Source: DATKKM01 sp035542855 (lineage in GTDB: Bacteria; Chloroflexota; Dehalococcoidia; SM23-28-2; RBG-16-64-32). Taken from it: a DNA stretch of 16,984 bases. Both the position numbers and the translations under genes were made by a program. Of this stretch, positions 13,361 to 16,984 are shown one piece after another. The DNA lies in the NCBI GenBank assembly GCA_035542855.1, contig DATKKM010000098.1, forward strand, positions 1 through 16,984. Direction: 5' to 3'. Each line of letters starts with the position of its first letter. The first letter of the stretch is position 1. A model generated the notes under the pieces. The model was not told the DNA's origin, made no database searches, and worked only from the letters and a program-made list of their open reading frames with translations.

Positions 13361-13388
13361 GTAACAAGTGCCCAGTAGCAAGTAGCAA
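13361..13388 (-). repeat. Heptamer tandem repeat upstream of ybeY
   Basis: Coding-strand units: TTGCTAC, TTGCTAC, TGGGCAC, TTGTTAC. The array ends 9 nt before the GTG at 13351, and its last bases form part of TACTCT (13363-13358), the TANNNT hexamer 6 nt before the start. Orientation relative to the gene is the same as in front of rsmI and dnaX. Confidence 0.7.
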
Positions 13389-13404
13389 GAGGCGGGGCGC
13401 GAGG

Positions 13405-13492
13405 TTGTAGGGGCGACTGGCGGTCGCCCAGGGCGTTTGGAGCGACGGTGTGCGACAGGGCGGCGGCCGGGGCGAGCGCGGCTCGCCCGTAC
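13405..13492. repeat. Inverted pair of GTA-hairpin elements between ybeY and the hydrolase gene
   Basis: Plus strand: GTAG (13407-13410), then GGGCGAC/GTCGCCC (13411-13417 with 13423-13429, 5-nt loop). Minus strand: GTAC (13492-13489), then GGGCGAGC/GCTCGCCC (13488-13481 with 13477-13470, 3-nt loop). The two elements face each other across about 40 bp of GC-rich DNA. Stems differ in sequence but share GGGCGA and the GTA start. Confidence 0.7.
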
Positions 13493-13541
13493 AACACGTG
13501 TTTGGCGTATCATCGAGCACGTCAAAACAGGAGGGGTCGCT

Positions 13542-14813
13542 ATGACACAACAAGAGCAACGGCTGCTGGACCTGGCATCGGCGCGAGACTTGCCGCCGGA
13601 GCAGGCGGCGTTCTTCCACATGGGCCCGTCGAAGCGGATCGCGGACGGGGTCGTGTTCCTCTCGTCGTTCGCCAACGTGGCGGCGTTCACCGGGGAGAGC
13701 GGCGTCCTGCTGGTGGACACGGGGCAGGAGCGGTTCACGCCGCGGGTGCTGCAGGACCTGCGGGCTAACTACTCGCAGGCGCCGGTGGAGGCGGTCGTCT
13801 ACACGCACGGGCACATAGACCACGTGACGGGCGCGGAGGGGATCATCGCGGAGGCGCGGCAGCGGGGCGACCGGCGCCCGCACTTCGTGGGTCATGAGCT
13901 GGTGCGGCCGCGCTTCGACCGCTACAAGCTGACTTCCCACCACAACGACCACATCAACCGCATCCAGTTCAACCTGCCGCCGGACGTGCAGCCGTTCACG
14001 ACGGCGCCGTGGACGTACCCGGACATTGAGCACAAGGACGGGATGGAGATGGTCGTTGGAGGGATGAGGTTCGAATTCCACCACGCGCGCGGGGAGACGG
14101 ATGACGAAACGTGGGTCTGGCAGCCGGACACGCGCGTCCTCTGCACCGGCGACACGTTCGTCTGGTGCTCCCCCAACGCGGGCAACCCGTACAAGGTGCA
14201 GCGCTACGCGAAGGACTGGGCAGACGCGCTGGAGAAGATGGCCGCGCTGAAGCCGGAGCACCTGCTGCCCGGCCACGGCCCGGCCATGTCCGGCCAGGGC
14301 CAGGTCGAAGAGGCGCTGCTCTCCACGGCGCACCTGCTGCGTTCGGTCCACGACCAGGTGGTGGACGGCATGAACTCCGGCAAGTGGCTGGAGGACATCA
14401 TCCGCGACATGGACTGGCCATCGACCGACAAGCCGTGGCTGCAGCCGATCTACGACCACCCGGAGTTCATCGCGCGCAACGTCTACCGCTTCTACGGCGG
14501 CTGGTGGAACGGCGACCCGGCGGACATGCTACCGGCGCACTCGGAGGAGGTTGCGGCCGCGCTGATCGGCGCGGTGGGCGCGGCGCCGGTGCTGGAGCGG
14601 GCGCGGGCGGCGCGCGCCGCCGGCGATCTGAAGCTGGCCTGCCACCTGGTGGACTTCGTCCGCAAGGGCGACCCGCAGAACAAGGAAGGCTGGGAGCTCT
14701 GGCGGGACGTCTTCAACGAGCGCGCCGCGCAGGAGCGCTCGCTCATGGCGCGCGGGGCGTTCCGCTACGCGGTGCGGATGGCGGAGGCGAAGCTAAAGGC
14801 GCTGGGCGACTAG
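13542..14813 (+). CDS. Metallo-beta-lactamase-fold hydrolase, alkylsulfatase-like
   Basis: A 423-residue protein of the SdsA1-type alkylsulfatase branch of the MBL fold, likely a hydrolase of sulfate esters or similar compounds. The metal motif THGHIDHVTG gives His89, His91, Asp93 and His94. Further ligand candidates are Glu185/Glu189 in HARGETDDET, Asp204 in CTGDTF and His245 in LLPGHGP. From about 260 on, it has the alkylsulfatase dimerisation domain (YRFYGGWWNGDPADMLP). It stops after that helical domain and lacks the C-terminal SCP2-like domain of SdsA1, so it is shorter than characterised enzymes. No signal peptide is seen. ATG 13542 is chosen for its strong AGGAGGGG ribosome site; an upstream ATG at 13437 falls in repeats. 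A TATCAT at 13508 could be a -10. Confidence 0.85.
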   Translation: MTQQEQRLLDLASARDLPPEQAAFFHMGPSKRIADGVVFLSSFANVAAFTGESGVLLVDTGQERFTPRVLQDLRANYSQAPVEAVVYTHGHIDHVTGAEGIIAEARQRGDRRPHFVGHELVRPRFDRYKLTSHHNDHINRIQFNLPPDVQPFTTAPWTYPDIEHKDGMEMVVGGMRFEFHHARGETDDETWVWQPDTRVLCTGDTFVWCSPNAGNPYKVQRYAKDWADALEKMAALKPEHLLPGHGPAMSGQGQVEEALLSTAHLLRSVHDQVVDGMNSGKWLEDIIRDMDWPSTDKPWLQPIYDHPEFIARNVYRFYGGWWNGDPADMLPAHSEEVAAALIGAVGAAPVLERARAARAAGDLKLACHLVDFVRKGDPQNKEGWELWRDVFNERAAQERSLMARGAFRYAVRMAEAKLKALGD

Positions 14814-14831
14814 CGCTCGCTCCGCGACCCA

Positions 14832-14868
14832 CACCGCTCATCCTGAGGTTCACGAAGGACGAGCGGTG
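14832..14868. repeat. REP-like palindrome after the alkylsulfatase-like gene
   Basis: CACCGCTC (14832-14839) pairs with GAGCGGTG (14861-14868). The stem continues inward after one mismatch with TCCT/AGGA, enclosing the CTGAGGTTCACGAAGG core of the dispersed family. It begins 18 nt after the stop codon and is the most complete palindromic copy in the window. Confidence 0.75.
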
Positions 14869-15046
14869 CGCCAATACCCCGCTTGCTTCTTCTGCGATAG
14901 CCCATCACCGCGCCGGAACGCAGAGGCGCGGGGGTAAGCATCACGCATGTAGGGATCGCGGCGCTCAACCGTCTGAACCCGGTTTGTTCGTCTGAAACGG
15001 GACTGTTAACACGTTCGTCATATATATCGGCCAAATTAGTACGATT

Positions 15047-15075
15047 TTCGCACCTCGATTCAATCTTTCTATATT
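15047..15075 (+). promoter_or_regulatory. Predicted sigma70-type promoter of pckA
   Basis: TTCGCA (15047-15052) and TATATT (15070-15075) are separated by 17 bp; matches to consensus are 4 of 6 and 5 of 6. Transcription would begin near 15082, leaving a leader of about 56 nt with a small hairpin and the AAGGAG ribosome site. Confidence 0.45.
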
Positions 15076-15137
15076 GAACGACTGCAATAGTCGGAGTAAT
15101 CTGGCCGAAGCTATCCTTCTAAGGAGACGGACGAGAC

Positions 15138-16679
15138 ATGGTCACGAAGAAGCGGCACTCGCAAGTTGCCGGCGCCCTGAAGTTCATCGACAACCCCTCA
15201 CACAAGGACCTGCGCCAGTTCACCGCCCAGATGGAGAACGCGCACTCCACCGTCTACGGCAACTACGACACGTTTACCCGGGTCGACTCCCGCTCCACCT
15301 CCTCCACCTACATCGTGACCGACGAGCCTGAGAAGCACCGCGGCCTGCAGACAATGTCCCGCGAGGAGTACGCGAAGATCGTGGCGCTGCAGGAAGGCTA
15401 CATGGCCGCGCAAGAGATGATCGTCATCGACGGCTACATCTCGAACGCCCCGGAGGTGCAGACTGCTGCCCGGCTGATCATCGAGAAGGCGAACGCGAAC
15501 GTGGCCGGGATGCAGAAGTTCCTCTACTTCCCCCGCGAGGGCGGTGATCCCACTGTGACCGTGATCGACACGCCGAACCTGGTGGCCAAAGGCTACCCGC
15601 ACGACCGCTGCATCGCCGTTGACCTGGAGAACAACGTCACGCGCGTGCTCAACTCCGACTACTTTGGTGAGTCGAAGAAGGGCGGGCTGCGGATGTGGAA
15701 CAAGATCGTCTACGACAAGGGCGGCCTGCCGATGCACGCGGGCGCCAAGCTGGTGCAGACGACTCAGGGCCCCAAGACCCTTGTAGTCATCGGACTCTCG
15801 GGCACGGGCAAGACGACGTCCACGTTCCGCAACCAGGGGCTTGGCTCCAAGCCGGTGCAGGACGACTTCATCGCCCTGATGCCCGGCGGCGTCGTGCACG
15901 GCACGGAGAACGGCTGCTTCGCGAAGACGTTCGCTCTCTCCCCGGAGCACGAGCCCGAGATCTACGGCGCGGTGACCAGCCCCATCGCTTACCTGGAGAA
16001 CGTGTACATGGACCAGGACGGCAACCTGGACTTCCACAACGAATCCTTCACGCAGAACGGCCGCGCGGTGTTCCCGCTGGAGGCGCTGGGCCGCTACGAG
16101 GACGCGCGCAACCTGCCGCCCGTCTCGGCGATCGTGATCCTCAACCGGGCGCGCGCCGTGGTGCCGGCGCTGGCCAGGCTCAGCCAGCAGCAGGCCGCGG
16201 CCTACTTCCAGCTGGGCGAGACGCAGGGCACCAGCGCCGGCGGCAAGGACGAAGCCGGCAAGGCCCTGCGCGTTCCCGGCACGAACCCGTTCTTCCCGCT
16301 GCCAAACGACCTGCAGGGCAACCGCTTCCTGGAGCTGCTGCAGACCCACCCGATCGACGTGTACCTGATGAACACGGGCTGGATCGTCGACGACAAGGGC
16401 CCGGACTCGAAGAAGATCACGGTGGCGCACTCCTCCCACTGCCTGAACGCGGTGGCCGAAGGCGGCGCCGAGTGGACAGTGGACCCCGACTTCGGGTACG
16501 AGGTCGCCGAGCGCGTGCCAGGTATTGAGGACACAGAGCTGCTGCAGCCGCGGAAGGCGTTCGAGCGCCTGGGCAAGCTGGACGACTACCACGCCTGGGT
16601 GGAGAAGCTGCGCAGCGAGCGCCGCGCGTTCCTGCAGACGTTCCCGGACCTGGACCCCTACATCATCGAAGGGATCTAG
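15138..16679 (+). CDS. pckA: Phosphoenolpyruvate carboxykinase, ATP type, divergent
   Basis: PEPCK interconverts oxaloacetate plus ATP with PEP plus CO2, at the entry to gluconeogenesis. In this 513-residue protein the core is clear. It has the phosphate loop GLSGTGKTT (219-227), Asp242-Asp243 as kinase-2, and MHAGAK (His200, equivalent to the Mn-ligand His of MHCSAN). GESKKGGLR carries the Lys180/Lys181 pair, Arg52 lies in SRSTSSTYIV, and HEPEIYGAV...LENVYMDQDGNLDF precedes NGRAVFP (Arg309). The C-terminal lid and adenine-binding part differ: instead of an AKVAGTE-like stretch there is HCLNAVAEGGAEWT, and the last ~90 residues are not typical. The length (~510-540) fits the family. AAGGAG precedes the ATG by 12 nt. 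It has its own promoter region and stands alone on its strand. Confidence 0.82.
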   Translation: MVTKKRHSQVAGALKFIDNPSHKDLRQFTAQMENAHSTVYGNYDTFTRVDSRSTSSTYIVTDEPEKHRGLQTMSREEYAKIVALQEGYMAAQEMIVIDGYISNAPEVQTAARLIIEKANANVAGMQKFLYFPREGGDPTVTVIDTPNLVAKGYPHDRCIAVDLENNVTRVLNSDYFGESKKGGLRMWNKIVYDKGGLPMHAGAKLVQTTQGPKTLVVIGLSGTGKTTSTFRNQGLGSKPVQDDFIALMPGGVVHGTENGCFAKTFALSPEHEPEIYGAVTSPIAYLENVYMDQDGNLDFHNESFTQNGRAVFPLEALGRYEDARNLPPVSAIVILNRARAVVPALARLSQQQAAAYFQLGETQGTSAGGKDEAGKALRVPGTNPFFPLPNDLQGNRFLELLQTHPIDVYLMNTGWIVDDKGPDSKKITVAHSSHCLNAVAEGGAEWTVDPDFGYEVAERVPGIEDTELLQPRKAFERLGKLDDYHAWVEKLRSERRAFLQTFPDLDPYIIEGI

Positions 16680-16693
16680 GCGGCCCGCCTTTC
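16678..16693 (+). terminator. Weak terminator-like hairpin at the pckA stop
   Basis: AGGCG (16678-16682) pairs with CGCCT (16686-16690) around a 3-nt loop and is followed by TT and a C-run. The stem is short and the T-run minimal, so this is tentative. Confidence 0.25.
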
Positions 16694-16722
16694 CCCCACC
16701 TCTCCCGAACAAGTGCGTAGGG

Positions 16723-16752
16723 TTGACGTCCCTCGCCGCGCCCTCAGATAAA
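16723..16752 (+). promoter_or_regulatory. Predicted promoter of the PD40 protein gene
   Basis: TTGACG (16723-16728, 5 of 6 to the -35 consensus) and GATAAA (16747-16752, 4 of 6 to -10) are separated by 18 bp. The start codon follows at 16780 with AAGGGGG (16766-16772) as ribosome site. Confidence 0.4.
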
Positions 16753-16779
16753 TACTCTCACGAACAAGGGGGCTTCACC

Positions 16780-16984
16780 ATGATCCGAATCGCTTTGCTG
16801 GCGATATTCCTGTTGGCCGGCTATCTCGCCGTCTCCGAGCGGCATGACGCCTCTGCCGCCTACGCCGGCCGCAACGGCCTCATCGTTTACGACCACGAAG
16901 GCGACCTCTGGACAATCAACCCGGACGGCAGCGGCAAGACCAACATCACCAACAACGACGAGTTCGATCACGACCCTTCCTGGG
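16780..16984 (+). CDS. Secreted TolB/PD40-type beta-propeller protein, 5' part only
   Basis: The gene runs off the end of the window; 68 codons are visible. The start MIRIALLAIFLLAGYLAVSE is a signal peptide or membrane anchor with a short basic N-terminus. A likely signal peptidase site lies near ASAAYA (about residue 29). The mature part begins GLIVYDHEGDLWTINPDGSG, followed by TNITNNDEFDHDPSW, the first blade of a PD40 (WD40-like, TolB-type) propeller. Such extracytoplasmic propellers usually mediate protein or ligand contacts; no specific role can be given. The ATG has a good Shine-Dalgarno and its own predicted promoter, 100 nt after pckA. Confidence 0.8.
   Translation, partial: MIRIALLAIFLLAGYLAVSERHDASAAYAGRNGLIVYDHEGDLWTINPDGSGKTNITNNDEFDHDPSW

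Larger units (their letters stand above)
14814..15137 (+). other. Intergenic region upstream of pckA
   Basis: 324 bp without a gene. After the REP copy (14832-14868) the composition drops abruptly in GC from about 14985. GTCTGAA occurs twice on the same strand (14971-14977 and 14990-14996). TCGGCCA (15027-15033) and TGGCCGA (15102-15108) form an inverted pair bracketing the predicted promoter. CGACT/AGTCG (15079-15083 with 15089-15093) makes a small hairpin at the start of the leader. The AT-rich context is unlike any other gap in the window and looks like a regulated promoter region. Confidence 0.5.

Noticed and set aside
14810..15034. 74-codon minus-strand frame between the alkylsulfatase-like gene and pckA
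   Set aside because: Part of it is read through the REP palindrome, it has no ribosome site, and the sequence shows no protein-like pattern.

Overview
The window is about 17 kb of high-GC bacterial chromosome, gene-dense with many 1-4 nt overlaps between genes. The GuaB3-type IMP dehydrogenase relative, the HicB-DinB fusion, start codons sitting directly after -10 hexamers, and abundant small intergenic palindromes suggest a Chloroflexota bacterium (Dehalococcoidia-like). That placement is inference from gene content and style; there is no rRNA in the window to test it.

Layout, left to right. (1) 1-540 is the 3' part of a radical SAM gene. (2) 713-1234 encodes an unrecognised membrane-anchored protein built of glycine-every-fourth-residue repeats, with a visibly lower GC content than its surroundings. 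It converges on guaB3 (minus strand), with a perfect 11-bp hairpin between them. (3) Divergent from guaB3 is a plus-strand group: rsmI (16S rRNA 2'-O-methyltransferase), then after a repeat-bearing gap metG, a TatD-family hydrolase and a polyprenyl diphosphate synthase. The last three overlap by 1 and 4 nt. (4) 7063-7797 is a repeat-rich zone of degenerate REP-like palindromes enclosing a minus-strand GIY-YIG nuclease gene, which is flanked by identical 37-bp direct repeats. (5) A long minus-strand information-processing block follows. In transcription order it is ybeY, a HicB-DinB fusion, dnaX, ebfC, recR, recO and two FmdB-type zinc-ribbon genes. dnaX-ebfC-recR is a classic replication/repair neighbourhood. 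(6) On the plus strand beyond ybeY come an alkylsulfatase-like metallo-beta-lactamase-fold hydrolase, a divergent ATP-type PEP carboxykinase with its own AT-rich promoter region, and the start of a secreted PD40 beta-propeller protein cut by the window end.

The most interesting signals lie between or across gene boundaries. First, three arrays of 7-bp tandem repeats (coding-strand form roughly YTGYNAC) sit immediately upstream of rsmI, dnaX and ybeY, all in the same orientation relative to the gene. Each precedes a TANNNT hexamer placed exactly 6 nt before the start codon, the geometry of leaderless transcription. Second, a family of hairpin elements begins with GTAG/GTAC; the stem sequence changes from copy to copy while pairing is kept. 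Third, a GIY-YIG nuclease gene takes its C-terminal codons and stop from the dispersed repeat around it. Fourth, a HicB antitoxin-like domain is fused to a DinB-like metal-binding bundle with no HicA nearby. No CRISPR array, prophage, IS element, tRNA or rRNA was seen.
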